64,000 bases of DNA from Hyperoodon ampullatus (GCA_949752795.1 OX457070.1:38713185-38777184), one strand, 5' to 3'; shown: positions 22,945 to 35,095, counted from the stretch's first letter. Notes: generated by a model not told the origin, from the letters alone. Numbers and translations: made by a program.

Positions 22945-23845
22945 ATGAAAAGGCAGAGGGCTATGTACCAGATGAAGGAACAAGCTAAAACCCCAGAAAA
23001 ATAACTAAATGAAGTGGAGATAGGCAACCTTCCAGAAAAAGAATTCAGAATAATGATAGTGAAGATGATCCAGGACCTCGGAAAAAGAATGGAGGCAAAG
23101 ATCGAGAAGATGCAACAAATGTTTAACAAAGACCTAGAAGAATTAAAGAACAAACAAAGAGACGTGAACAATACAATAACTGACATGAAAACTATACTGG
23201 AAGGAATCAATAGCAGAATAACTGAGGCAGAAGAACGGATAAGTGACGTGGAAGACAGAATGGTGGAATTCACTGCTGTGGAACAGAATAAAGAAAAAAG
23301 AATGAGAAGAAATGAAGACAGCCTAAGAGACCTCTGGGACAACATTATATGCAACAACATTCGCATAATAGGGGTCCCAGAAGGAGAAGAGAGAAAGGAC
23401 CTGAGAAAATATTTGAAGAGATTATAGTCGATAACTTCCCTAACAATGGAAAGGAAACAGCCACCCAAGTCCAGGAAGCACAGAACGTCCCATAAGGATA
23501 AACCCAAGGAGAAACACGCCGAGACACATAGTAATCAAATTGGCAAAAATTAAAGACAAAGAAAAACTATTGAAAGCAGCAAGGGAAAAATGACAAATAA
23601 CATACAAGGGAACTCCCATAAGGTTAACAGCTGATTTCTCAGCAGAAACTCTACAAGCCAGAAGGGAGTGGCATGATATACTTAAAGTGATGAAAGGGAA
23701 GAACCTACAACCAAGATTACTCTAGCCGGCAAGGATCTCATTCAGATTCGATGGAGAAATCAAAAGCTTTACAGACAAGCAAAAATTAAGAGAATTCAGC
23801 ACCACCAAACCAGCTCTACAACAAATGCTAAAGGAACTTCTCTAA
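22945..23845 (+). pseudogene. L1 ORF1 (RNA-binding chaperone) pseudogene
   Basis: The reading frame starts at ATG 22945 with MKRQRAMYQMKEQAK. It has an in-frame TAA at 23002-23004 (codon 20) and then continues open from 23014. Residues from about 50 to 110 form a heptad-rich coiled coil (LEELKNKQ, INSRITEAEERI). The RNA-recognition segment begins near IRIIGVPEGEE at about 23356-23388. The frame is lost just after (stop at 23425-23427). The C-terminal-domain coding continues in another frame to the stop at 23843-23845. In living L1s this protein trimerises, binds L1 RNA and acts as a nucleic-acid chaperone. This copy cannot make the full protein. Confidence 0.92.
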
Positions 23846-23903
23846 GTAGGAAACACAAGAGAACAATAGGACCTAGAAAAACAAACCCAAAACAGTTAAG
23901 AAA

Positions 23904-26900
23904 ATGGTCATAGGAACATACATATTCATAATTACCTTAAACGTGAATGGATTAAATGTTCCAACCAAAAGACACAGGCTTGCTGAATGGATACAAAAAC
24001 AAGACCCATCTATATGCTGTCTACAAGAGACCCACTTCAGACCTAGGGACACATACAGACTGAAAGTGAGGGGATGGAAGAAGATATTCCATGCAAATAG
24101 AAATGAAAAGAAAACTGGAGTAGGAATACTCATATCAGACAAAATAGACTTTAAAATAAAGAATGTTACAAGAGACAAGGAGAGACACTACATAATGTTC
24201 AAGGGATCAATCCAAGAAGATAAAACAATTATAAATATATATGCACCCAACATAGAAGCACCTCAATACATAACACAACTGCTAACAGCTATAGTAGAGG
24301 AAATTGACAGTAACACAATAATAGTGGGGGACTTTAACACCTCAGTTACACCAATGGACAGATCATCCAAACAGAAAGTTAATAAGAAAACAGAAGCTTT
24401 AAATGACACAATAGACCAGACAGATTTAATTGATATTTATAGGACATTTCATCCAAAAACAGCAGATTACACTTTCTTCTCAAGTGCACACGGAACATTC
24501 TCCAGGATAGATCACATCTTGGGTCACAAATCAAGCATCAATAAATTTAAGAAAATTGAAATTATATCAAGCATCTTTTCTGACCACAACGCTATGAGAT
24601 TAGAAGTCAATTAGAGGGGAGAAAATGTAAAAAACACAAATGCATGGAGGCTAAACTGTACGTACTAAATAACCAAGAGGTCACTGAAGAAATCAAAGAG
24701 GAAATCAAAAAATACCTAGAAACAAATGACAATGAAAACACGACGATCCAAAACCTATGGAATGCAGCAAAAGCAGTTCTAAGAGGGAAGTTTATAGCTA
24801 TACAAGCCTACCTCAAGAAACACGAAAAATCTCAAATAAACAATCTAACCTTACACCTAAAGGAACTAGAGAAAGAAGAACAAACAAAACCCAAAGTTAG
24901 CAGAAGGAAAGAAATCATAAAGATCAGAGCAGAAATAAATGAAATAGAAAGAAAGAAAACAATAGCAAAGATCAATAAAATTAAAAGCTGGTTCTTTGAG
25001 AAGATACACAAAATTGATAAACCATTAACCAAACTCATCAAGAAAAAGAGGGAGAGGACTCAAATCAATAAAATTAGAAATGAAAAAGGAGAAGTTACAA
25101 CTGACACCGCAGAAATACAAAGCATCAAAAGAGACTACTACAAACAACTGTAGGCCAATAAAATGGACAACCTGAAAGAAATGGACAAATTCTTAGAAAG
25201 GTATAACCTTCCAAGACTGAGCCAGGAAGAAATAGAAAATATGAACAGACCAATCACAAGTAATGAAATTGAAACTGTGATTAAAATTTTTCCAGCAAAC
25301 AAAAGTCCAGGACCAGATGGCTTCACAGGTCAATTCTATCAAACATTTAGAGAAGAGCTAACACCCATCCTTCCCAAACTCTTCCAAAAAATTGCAGAGG
25401 AAGGAATACTCCCAAACTCATTCTATGAGGCTGCCATCACCCTGATACCAAAACCAGACAAAGATACTACAAAAAAAGAAAATCACAGACCAATATCACT
25501 GATGAATATAGATGCAAAAATCCTCAACAAAATACTAGCAAACAGAACCCAACAACACATTAAAAGGATCATACACCATGATCAAGTTGGATTTATCCCA
25601 GGGATGCAAGGATTCTTCAATATACGCAAATCAGTCCATGTGATACACCATATTAACAATTTGAAGGAGAAAAACCATGTGATCATCTCAATAGATGCAG
25701 AAAAAGCTTTTGACAAAATTCCACACCCATTTATGATAAAAACTCTCCAGAAAGTGGGCATAGAGGGAACCTACCTCAACATAATGAAGGCCATATATGA
25801 CAAACCCACAGCAAACATCATTCTCAATGGTGAAAAACTGAAAGCATTTCCTCTATGATCAGGAGCAAGACAAGGATGTCCACTCTCACTACTGGTATTC
25901 AATATAGTTTTGGAAGTCCTAGCCACGGCAATAGAGAAGAAAAAGAAATAAAAGGAATACGAATTGGAAAAGAAGAAGTAAAACTGTCACTGTTTGCAGA
26001 TGACATGATACTATACATAGAGAATCCTAAAGATGCTACCAGAAAAGTACTAGAGCTAATCAATGAATTTGGTAAAGTTGCAGGATACAAAATTAATGCA
26101 CAGAAATCTCTTGCAATCCTATACACTAATGATGAAAAATCTGAAAGAGAAATTAAGGAAACACTCCCATTTACCATTGCAACCAAAATAATAAAATACC
26201 TCGGAATAAACCTACCTAGGGAGACAAAAGACCTGTATGCAGAAAACTGTAAGGCACTGATGAAAGAAATTGAAGATGACACCAACAGATGGAGAGATAT
26301 ACCATGTTCTTGGATTGGAAGAATCAATATTCTGAAAATGACTATACTCCCCAAAGCAATCTACAGATTCAATGCAATCCCTGTCAAATTACCAATGGCA
26401 TTTTTTATGGAACTAGAACAAAAAATCTTAAAATTTGTATGGAGACACAAAAGACCCCGAATAGCCAAAGCACTCTTGAGGGAAAAAAACAGAGCTGGAG
26501 GAATCAGACTCCCTTACTTCAGACTATACTACAAAGCTACAGTAATCAAGACAATATGGTACTGGCACAAAAACAGATCAATGGAAGAAGATAGAAAGCC
26601 CAGAGATAAACCCACACACCTATGGTCACCTAATCTATGACAAAGGAGGCAAGGATATACAATGGAGAAAAGACAGTCTCTTCAATAAGTGGTGCTGGGA
26701 AAACTGGACAGCTACATGTAAAAGAATGAAATTAGAACACTCCCTAACACCATACACAAAAATAAACTCAAAATGGATTAGAGACCTAAATGTAAGACTG
26801 GGCAGTATAAAACTCTTAGAGGAAAACATAGAAAGAACACTCTTTGACATAAATCACAGCAAGATCTTTTTTGATCCACCTCCTAGAGTAAAGGAAATAA

Positions 26901-27700
26901 AAACAAAAATAAACAAATGGGACCTAATGAAACCTAAAAGCTTTTGCACAGCAAAGGAAACCATAAACAAGAAGAAAAGACAACCCTCAGAATGGGAGAA
27001 AATATTTGCAAATGAAGCAACTGACAAAGGATTAATCTCCAAAATACACAAACAGCTCATGCAGCTCAATATTAAAAAACAAACACCCCAATCCAAAAAT
27101 GGACAGAAGACCTAAATAGACATTTCTCCAAAGAAGACATATAGATGGCCAAGAAGCACATGAAAAGCTGCTCAACATCAGTAATTATTAGAGAAATGCA
27201 AATCAAAACTGCAATGAGGTATTACCTCACACCAGTTAGGATGGCCATCATCATAAAATCTACAAACAAATGCTGGAGAGGGTGTGGAGAAAAGGGAACC
27301 CTCTTGCACTGTTGGTGGGAATGTAAATTGATACAGCCACTATGGAGAACAGTATGGAGGTTCCTTAAAAAACTAATAATAGAATTACCATATGATCTAG
27401 CAATCCCACTACTGGGCTATACCCAGAGAAAACCATAATTCAAAAAGACACATACACCCCAATGTTCATTGCAGCACTATTTACAATGGCCAGGTCATGG
27501 AAGCAACGTAAACACCCATCAACAAATGGATAAAGAAGAGGTGGTACATATATACAATGGAATATTACTCAGCCATAAAAAGGAATGAAATTGGGTCATT
27601 TGTTGAGGTGTGGATGGATCTAGAGACTGTCATACAGAGTGAAGTAAGTCAGAAAGAGAAAAACAAATATCATATATTAACGCATATATGTGGAACCTAG
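23904..27700 (+). pseudogene. L1 ORF2 (endonuclease/reverse transcriptase) pseudogene
   Basis: It starts at ATG 23904. The apurinic-type endonuclease domain (23904-24614) retains TLNVNGLN, CLQETHF, VGDFN and SDHN, so its catalytic positions look intact. The reverse-transcriptase region shows the NKSPGPDGF block near 25300 and the FADDM active-site box at about 25992-26006. A C-terminal CX3CX7HX4C knuckle lies near 27271-27330. Breaks visible: TAG at 24612-24614, a one-base frameshift near 24660, TAG at 25151-25153, TGA at 25856-25858, frameshifts near 25930, 26610 and 27090, TAG at 27142-27144 and a further frameshift near 27435. It is therefore a pseudogene. Confidence 0.95.
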
Positions 27701-27934
27701 AAAAATGATGCAGATGAACCGGTTTGCAGGGCAGAAATGGAGACGCAGATGTAGAGAACAAACATATGGACACCAAGGGGGGGAAGTGGCAGAGGGGTGG
27801 TGCTGGTGGTGTGATGAATTGGGAGATTGGGATTGACTTGTATACACTGATGTGTGTAAAATTGATGACTAATAAGAACCTGCTGTATAAAAAAATAAAA
27901 TAAAATTTAAAATTAAAAAAAAGAAAATTATTCT

Positions 27935-28620
27935 TAATTTTAGCATTTAATGTCCATCTACTTGTTAGGCTAAAGATTTAGTATCATGCTTCATGAATGT
28001 TACACCTAGGTTTATCTAAATATATAAGTTTAAGGATTATATGAATTGTTGAATATGCAAAACATTTCCTAGTTACCCTGTGCAGCTGTTTTGAATACTG
28101 TGCTTATTCACAAGTACCTCTGAAGTCATGAATTAGGACACAAAGAAAAGCATGAAAAGAATGCTCAGCAGTGCTGGGAAACCAAAGTTATGCGAGAATC
28201 TATTGAATTCAAGCTATCTTAGAGGAAAGATTTGACAAGATAACTCATATGTCTATTCTTTTAGCCAAGCAATTCTAATGCTCAGTTTTTCTGAGGTAGT
28301 GTCAATATCAATGTCAGCAGCAGTGCAGCCCACAAATGTTCATGGCATTCAAACACAGCTGCTTCGTGTTTTGAGAATACAGGGAGAGAGATGTGGAGAA
28401 GTCTTTCCTGGGGCCTCAACAGGGTTGATCATTAGAGTGGATGTTTAGGGTTACTGGTTATGCTGTGGCAGCAATGAGTGTTGTGTCCTGAATGACAGAG
28501 ATGCCAATGTGTTCTTTAACAAATGTCTTTAATTTTGTTTATTTGTTTGTGATATATATAGCCTTTTCTGAAGTATGAGGCCTATGTCAAGAATCCTTCT
28601 TGTCTAGGTCTAGGGTAGCT
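27935..28620. other. unassigned unique sequence
   Basis: No gene or repeat is recognised between the L1 tail and the LTR. Confidence 0.4.
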
Positions 28621-28674
28621 GTACATGACAGGGTTATTAGGGTTCTCCAGAGAAACAGAACCTACAGGAGATAG

Positions 28675-28704
28675 CTATCTATCTATCTATCTATCTATCT
28701 ATAT
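28675..28704. repeat. (TATC)n microsatellite
   Basis: About seven tetranucleotide copies lie at the position where the MLT2 LTR itself has a short TATC run, so it is an expansion of an internal motif. Confidence 0.95.
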
Positions 28705-28880
28705 CTCTATATACAATATTTAACAAATAACTTTATAAATAAATATAATAAAATATAATATAAATAAAAATTAAAATATAAATAGTAAAATAAATGTACA
28801 GTATATCAAATACATCAATAAAAAGATAAGTATTTACTTATATTTATGAATATTCATATTATTATTATTATTATTATTAT
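28705..28880. repeat. AT-rich expansion and (ATT)n run
   Basis: This is very AT-rich sequence made of short aaat/aata words, ending in (ATT)n at about 28857-28880. It has no counterpart in the LTR consensus as I know it. The AT-rich segment resumes at 29080-29205, after the SINE. Confidence 0.85.
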
Positions 28881-29078
28881 TTTTTTGTGGTACACGGGCT
28901 TCTCACTGCTGTGGCCTCTCCCATTGCGGAGCACAGGCTCCGGATGTGCAGGCTCAGTGGCCATGGCTCACGGGCCCAGCCTCTCCGTGGCATGTGGAAC
29001 CTTCCTGGAGCGGGGCCCGAACCTGCGTCCCCTGCATTGGCAGGCGGACTCTCAACCACTGTGCCACCAGGGAAGCCC
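28881..29078 (-). mobile_element. CHR-type SINE, compact form
   Basis: Antisense SINE: a T run, 'gtggtacacgggcttctcac', and the tRNA-derived end 'accactgtgccaccagggaa'. The target word tcatattatt appears before the (ATT)n run (about 28854) and again at 29079-29088, consistent with insertion into the AT-rich part of the LTR. Short frames over it are artefacts. Confidence 0.95.
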
Positions 29079-29892
29079 TCATATTATTTTTAATTGTATA
29101 ATAAAATAGTAAGTTGAACATGTTAAAATAAAAATGAAAATATATAATGAAATATATAAATGTAATATATAATATATTCAATGTATTTAAAATATATGTT
29201 CTATATATATTATAAAGAATTGGCTCATGTGATTATGGAGGCTGAGAAGTCTCAAGACCTGCAGTTGGCAAGCTGAAGACACAGGAGAACTGATGGTGTA
29301 GTTCCAGTCTGAGTTGAAGGGTTTGAGAACCGGCAGAGCCAATGGTGTAAGTTTCAGTCTGAAAGCTGGCAGGCCCTGTTGCTGATATTTCAGTTCAAGT
29401 CTGAAGGAAAAGACCACTGTCTTAGTTTAAGCAGCCAGTCAGGAGGAGTTCTCTCTTAATAAACTTTCTGCTCTGTTTCAGTAGCTCTTCAATTGATTAG
29501 ATGAAGCCCACGCACATTAAGGAGGGCAGGCTGTTTTACTCAGTCTACCTATTCAAATGTTTATCTGATCCATTAACACCCTCTCAGACACACCCAGAAT
29601 TATGTTTGACCAAATGTCTGGGCACTCTATGGCCCAGTCAAATTGACACATAAAATTAGCCATCATAATGACCAAGAGCCAGAAAATATGCAGAAAGAGC
29701 TCTCCAAGTAGATGTTTCCACGTGCATGGGTTCAAGCTCGTGGCTGTTGCTTGGAAGATGGGACATTTGTGCAGAAATTCTCCATTTCCAGCATTCATGA
29801 TGGCATAGCTATACTATAGGCTAATCCTGTAACATGAAATCCTTGTTTCTGAGCAACCAAACAGATCAGGATACATTTAATAAACTTGGTAT

Positions 29893-29906
29893 AAAAAGGT
29901 GGGGAA
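29893..29906. repeat. target-site duplication of SINE (left)
   Basis: The word aaaaaggtggggaa recurs exactly at 30120-30133, after the A tail. Confidence 0.9.
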
Positions 29907-30124
29907 GGGCCTCCCTGGTGGCGCAGTGGTTGAGAGTCCGCCTGCCGATGCAGGGGATACGGGTTCGTGCCCCGGTCTGGGAGGATCCCATATGCCGCGG
30001 AGCGGCTGGGCCCGTGAGCCATGGCTGCTGAGCCTGCGCATCCGGAGCCTGTGCTCCGCAACGGGAGAGGCCACAACAGTGAGAGGCCCGCATACCACAA
30101 AAAAAAAAAAAAAAAAAAAAAAAA
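29907..30124 (+). mobile_element. CHR-type SINE, compact form
   Basis: This is a full-length SINE beginning 'ggcctccctggtggcgcagt', with a box-B-like 'gatacgggttcgtgccc' and a pure A tail of about 26 bases. The exact 14-bp duplication and long unbroken tail suggest a comparatively recent insertion. Confidence 0.96.
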
Positions 30125-30133
30125 GGTGGGGAA

Positions 30134-30625
30134 ATGCATAAAATGGTAGAAATAGCTCATCTAAAACTGTCTCAACATTCTAAGGCATATTCATAATACA
30201 GTAGGGTTCAGCTATCAGGAATATTCGTGAGCATGGATAGCTCACTCCCCAGTGACTCCAGATCAGTGAAACGCAGCTTTAAGTGTGCACATATTGTAAA
30301 TATACCCGATACAGTAACTGAATGCTAGCTAAGAACAAGATGCACTAGGTTTTCAAAGGGAATTACGAAAGAAGTAAGGAGTAAAATCATTGACTCTTCT
30401 AAGGAGCCTAAAATTTTATAGAGAATTCAAGACAGATCTAAATATGTATCTGTAAACACAGGCCGTAGAAATGTTCTGATGTATGTATCGTTATACACAC
30501 TTCATTCTTTGGCTTTCCACTCATTTATAGTTGGTGATAATTTAGACCTAGGGCATGCCAAATGGATGATGTTTTTTTGGCCAAAACAGGATTTTCAAAG
30601 AAAACACAAAAGGAAACATTTCCTG
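30134..30625. other. unassigned unique sequence
   Basis: Nothing was recognised. Confidence 0.4.
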
Positions 30626-30627
30626 GA

Positions 30628-30800
30628 TGCCCAACATATGCCAGGTACTAAGATGGTTGTTTTACATGCATTATCTCACTTAATCCTTATAATAGTTCTG
30701 TGAGGTGAACTTTTTACAAATGAGGAAACTGAGTGTCACAGGAGTTAAATATAGATCCAAATACAGATCACCCCAATTCTAAAGCTACGCACCATTCAAA
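30628..30800 (-). mobile_element. MIR SINE
   Basis: It carries antisense MIR landmarks: 'caacatatgccaggtactaa', 'cattatctcacttaatcctt', 'acaaatgaggaaactgagtg'. The plus frame 30479-30703 overlaps it and is not a gene. Confidence 0.85.
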
Positions 30801-31957
30801 CAAACTAGCAAGAAAATGCTTAGCCAGCCTCAGAGGGTCAACCAACCATTTTTGAGACTCTTAGAAGTTCACGTGAACAAATATTGATAAATCCATTAGA
30901 GATCATCCTTTTTGTTAGGGTACTGAGGGACGCCAATCAACTAATGGTTGACAGCCTGTTTCAATTTATTGAATGCACTCTGAATAATATTACCATTATG
31001 TAATAATTTGACTTTTGGTTAATTTCCAGGCTGAGCTTTCTCTCATACTAACCTGAATAAATTAAATTTGACTTTTGGGTTTGAATTATGGAGAGCCAAA
31101 GTGTCCTAGAATGAACATTTTTGTGAGTTGATGGTCCTCAGAGATCCCACTAGGATGGGTGTTAGGGAGGGAAAGTCATTCTCCCTTTCTCATCATTACA
31201 AACAAGTAAACTAATGTGTGCTATTAGTATGGTAGTCTGTCTTGTTGTTCTGTGAAAACCAGTTCATGAAGATGATGTAATCCAACCGGGTCTTCCCCTC
31301 TGCACTTTATCCCAGCAAGAAGGCTCAGAGTTATAAACAAGGTTACTATATATAATGTGTGTGTATATTTTATAGTATTATATTATAATTTTATTTTTAT
31401 TATTATATTTATAAAAGGTTATTATATTGAATAAAATAACAATCGTCTTGTACCATTACAGGGACAAGGCTCAGAGACATGTGTGCTCAGCAGTGTGGTT
31501 TAGTAAGTGTTGCTGATGACTGAGATTGAGTGGGTATGCTGAGTTGGACATTTTATTTTGAACCTAGGATCAGAATTAGAAAAACAATGCAAGAATGGAC
31601 ACTCTGCTTGAGTTAAGATTTCTTTTTACAGTGTCTTGCTACCTAAATAAAATAGAGGCTCTGTGTTCACCAAATCTTTGCAGGTAATTAATGTCAATGA
31701 TTTATCTCGGAGAAGTCACATTGTTCCTGTATTCAGAGATGTAAGTGGTTATTTCAGAATTGGCTGGTGTGGTTTAGATTTTGATCTGTAGCTTTGGTTT
31801 TCTTGTGATTCATATTGATTCCTCCAATTTGTATGCTGCTTTGCTCTGTAGGTTCTTGATCCACTTGTTTCTCTCTTTGGCCATGGTTATAGGTTTAAGT
31901 TTATAGTTTTCGATTTTCTTTTATTCTTGGATTTTCAGTGTTTGTACTCAGGGTGGC
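30801..31957. other. unassigned unique sequence
   Basis: An AT-rich stretch lies at 31340-31440. No gene or interspersed repeat could be assigned. Confidence 0.4.
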
Positions 31958-31978
31958 TTTTTTTTTTTTTTTTTTTTT
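31958..31978 (-). repeat. 21-bp T run
   Basis: An uninterrupted poly-T such as this often marks the A tail of a minus-strand retroposon. I could not identify a body to its right or a target duplication, so it may be simple sequence. Confidence 0.8.
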
Positions 31979-32034
31979 AAATCTTGCTTTTGTTTGTTTG
32001 CCCTGATGTCAGGCCTATTTGGCCTTGTCCATGG

Positions 32035-32105
32035 GATAATAGAAATGAAAGTGCTTTGTAAGTTGTAAAGCACCATTTAAATGTAAGAGATGATGACTAT
32101 TTTAC
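32035..32105 (+). mobile_element. MIR-like 3' end fragment
   Basis: The sequence 'gaaagtgctttgtaagttgt' followed by 'aaagcaccatttaaatgtaa' and 'gatgatgactat' resembles the 3' end of MIR/MIR3. It is short, so identification is tentative. Confidence 0.5.
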
Positions 32106-32109
32106 TAAA

Positions 32110-33055
32110 AGTAATAACCTTGTTTATAACTCTGAGTCTTCGTGATGTAATTGGGGGCAAAGAGGAGCACCTGACTGGACAGGTGGGTCATCTTTATGCA
32201 CTGAGATCCTAGTTCGCAACAGCTCTAGCATCGAATGTCATGGCTAGATTCTCTGTGAACAAGGTTCACAGCCCATGTCTAATCTTGAGAATGGCGGCAT
32301 GAGCCCAAAAAGGAGACAGAGGGCTCACAGAGGGCAGCTCCAAAAGCCTGACTGGTCCTGCTTAATGCCTGACTCTTGACTTATGCTCACACCCTGATTT
32401 TGGAGGCCTAAAATACTCTGCTGGACCAGGTCTAGGCCTAGATCCCATCTTTACCTCCTGTGTTCTGTCAGGGATTTTGTTATAGGCTGTGTGGCAACAT
32501 TGGGGAATCTCTTTGGTGACTCTCTTGGTCCACATGAAAATTCACATCACCTTTTAAAAATCAGTCCTAAAGTGAAGACAGAACTTTCATCGTGCTTATT
32601 AAGTAGTTCTGTTCTGCCTCCTCATCAAGAAGTGCTACTGAGTTTAGGCCTGAACTAAAACCAGTCCCCATCTACAGTTTTTCTGTTTCAATTGGTATAA
32701 AAACAGGCCCATCTATGGCGATAGATGACTTTAACTTGCTTATATCTATAGCTGATTCCCAACTTTTGAAAAGTTGCTCTTTATTACAACTAAGCCATCA
32801 TTAGTGGAATCCATCCCAGTCTTGGAGAAAGATGTCCTTATTGGCTCCTCAGTAGATTGGAAATACAGAAATTTTCTTCTAGGGAAAGGAAGAGTTTAAG
32901 AGTCTCCCTCCCAAAAGTTGTGTGGTGTGCTAAGGGGGAGGTGTGACAGCATTTTATAAAAGGAGATACCTCTGTGACTGGATATCTTTAGGATCAGCAC
33001 AGACACCCTCATGAGGTGGGCAGTATGCGAGTCCATCTTTGTCCTCACATCTCTA
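32110..33055. other. unassigned unique sequence
   Basis: I see no exon, repeat or RNA gene. Confidence 0.4.
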
Positions 33056-33057
33056 CC

Positions 33058-33150
33058 TTGTTATTCATTCAATGAATACTTATTGAGCACTCATTTGGTG
33101 ATAGGCAGATGCTGTGTTAGATTATAGGGACATAATTTCTGACAACTGTC
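33058..33150 (-). mobile_element. L2 LINE 3' end
   Basis: It carries the antisense L2 terminus 'attcattcaatgaatactta' and 'ttgagcactcatttggtgat'. It is short and diverged. Confidence 0.7.
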
Positions 33151-33184
33151 CCAGATCTGGAGGTCATCTAAGCTAGAGCCTGTA

Positions 33185-33400
33185 TATGGTCTTTAAACCA
33201 GACAGATCTGGATTCTAGTGGCTTCTCCCCTTTTGCTATTTGTGTTACTCTGTAAATCTGCTCAATAATTTGTCATCTGAATCTTACTTTATGTATCTGT
33301 AAAATTGGATAACAATTACCAAATAGAACTGTGGTGAAGGTTCCATAAGTGATGAATCTAACACTCCATGCTCTACACATAGTAGGTCTCTCACTTATTA
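33185..33400 (+). mobile_element. MIR SINE
   Basis: This is a diverged MIR outline: 'ccagacagatctggattcta', 'tatgtatctgtaaaattgga', and a 3' part ending near 'cacatagtaggtctctcact'. Confidence 0.7.
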
Positions 33401-33689
33401 ATGGATAGTTGCATCCTCCGCACTCATCTTCTTCATCCCATCTCAAACTCACTGACTGCTCTTTGTTTGGGGCAGCTTGGCCTCCAAGTAGAATTTAATA
33501 GTGTTTAAGTCTTTATGTGAATAGATGTATGGAGGAGATGTTTTCAGTAGATATAGATCCCAGTTTAGGATTCTAGAAATGTATAGACATAGTTCCAGTC
33601 AACATTTTCTTTTTTATCAGCTGATTAAAAATCTGTTTTTGTTTTTTTTTTAACTTGAACAATTAATTTAATCAAAATGGTCATGCTGG

Positions 33690-34445
33690 TAGGCTGGGCA
33701 ATCATTAAAATAACAAAACAAAGAATTGTACATAGTAATCAACAATAGAGATAGAATGGAATCATAAAATATTTAATCCAAAGAAGGGAGAAAAAGAGGA
33801 AAGAGGGAAGAAAAGCAGATAATTCAAATATAAAATGAGTAGCAAGATGATAGATTTGGTAGATTTATAGATTTAAACTCAGCTATGTCAACAATTACAT
33901 TAAATGTAAATGGTCACAGAGATGGACACAGTGGATAAAAAAAAGTAAATCCACTATGTGCTTTTTACAAGAAACCTCCTTTAAATATCAAGACATAAAT
34001 ATATTATAAGTAAATTGATGGAAAAGATATATCATTAAAACTAATCTAAAGAGAGCTGGAGTGGCTATATTAATATCAAAGTAGATTTCAAACAAAGAAT
34101 ATTACAAGGGATAAAGAGGCCCATTTAATGATGATAAAGTAGTCTCCTCATCATAGAACATAACAATCTTAAACATCTATGCACCTAATATTATGAACAT
34201 AACAACTTCCAAACATGAAGCAAAAAACTGATAGAACTGCAAAGAGAAAAAACAAACATACAGTGGTAATCAGAGATTTTAGCACCTCCTCTTAATAATA
34301 GATAGAACATATATAGAAAAAAGCCAATAAGGATATGGAAGAACTAAACAGTACTAACCTGACATCAACTAATTTGACATAATTGACCTTTATAGAACAC
34401 TGCATTCAACAACAGAAGAATACATGGCACTCTACATTCAATTAT
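33690..34445 (+). mobile_element. very old L1, ORF2 5' region
   Basis: This is a degraded L1 endonuclease region in plus orientation: 'caattacattaaatgtaaat' (start of the ORF2 N-terminus), 'acaagaaacctcctttaaat' (QET block) and 'catctatgcacctaatatta'. Stops occur throughout. It is more diverged than any other L1 ORF2 here except that of the host at 51090-59660. Confidence 0.75.
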
Positions 34446-35085
34446 CTAGCACCTGACACATCACTCTAGTCACTTCTGTCTGTCAGCAGGAAAATGCTTC
34501 TGTCAACAGTAAATACTATTGTTCTGGGCCTCACCAGGCCATGAAAATCCCACAGGATTCCTGTTAGAGCTGTACTGGCTCCTCCTTGGTGCAATTCTGC
34601 TGAATATTCTAGTAGTAGCTCCAGGAGAAGGTCATTGTTTCAAGAGCATAGCTTACCTCCTGAAGATGGAGTCAGAGGTTGAATCTGAACCAAGTGTCTA
34701 ACTCACATATTGTCATCTTGCTGGAGGGGAACAGCAGCCTTTAAACTTTGTCCAGACTTATAAAAATATAAATATTATTGCCCTCAGGGGCTTGGCATTG
34801 AAAAAACATGATAACAATTCCAGATTTAGGCCCATCCAAAGATTTTATGCCATTTTTTTAGGATATTGGAACTGTTGAAATCAAACAGTAGAGATCCCTC
34901 CCCCAAAAAAACCTTCCTGAGAGATTTTACTCCCTTAAGATAATGTATTTCAAGACACATCTTCCTGCCCCCTACCTTCCCAAAGGGAGAAAATTTGAAA
35001 CCATAAGAATTATGGTCAAGTACACATGTTATCAGCTTTAAATTATAAAACATAAATACAATTCACATAATTAGGATATAAAAAA
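34446..35085. other. unassigned unique sequence
   Basis: No gene or repeat is recognised. The plus frame at 34519-34701 has no supporting feature. Confidence 0.4.
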
Positions 35086-35095
35086 TGGTATTTTG

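Larger units (their letters stand above)
22025..27920 (+). mobile_element. near full-length L1 (inactive), plus strand
   Basis: This 5.9-kb L1 has a roughly 920-bp 5' UTR (22025-22944), ORF1 (22945-23845), ORF2 (23904-27700), a 3' UTR of the acagcaggttc lineage (antisense wording of 'aataagaacctgctgtataa' at about 27871-27890), and an A-rich tail to about 27920. A 10-bp probable target duplication flanks it. It is the most complete transposon here. Both ORFs carry stops and frameshifts, so it is dead, but its structure is intact end to end. Confidence 0.93.
28627..29668 (-). mobile_element. MLT2-type LTR (ERVL), interrupted and expanded
   Basis: The antisense LTR begins with 'gggttattagggttctccag' and 'agaaacagaacc'. 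It continues after a gap with 'gaattggctcatgtgattat', and ends with 'gttgacacataaaatta'-like 'aattgacacataaaattagc' and 'catcat'. In the sense direction this is the classic TGTGATGGTTAATTTTATGTGTC start and the CTGACTAATACA-type end of MLT2 LTRs. The normal short TATC repeat has become a microsatellite, about 280 bp of AT-rich DNA has been added, and a SINE sits in the middle. No ERV internal genes are present, so it is a solo LTR. These are very old endogenous retroviral relics. Confidence 0.82.

Noticed and set aside
28627..29668. endogenous retrovirus genes near the LTR
   Set aside because: Only a solo LTR is present; no gag, pol or env-like frames flank it.
29907..30124. possible tRNA gene
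   Set aside because: The tRNA-Glu-like head with box A and B belongs to a SINE with a long body and A tail; the same holds for all other CHR copies.
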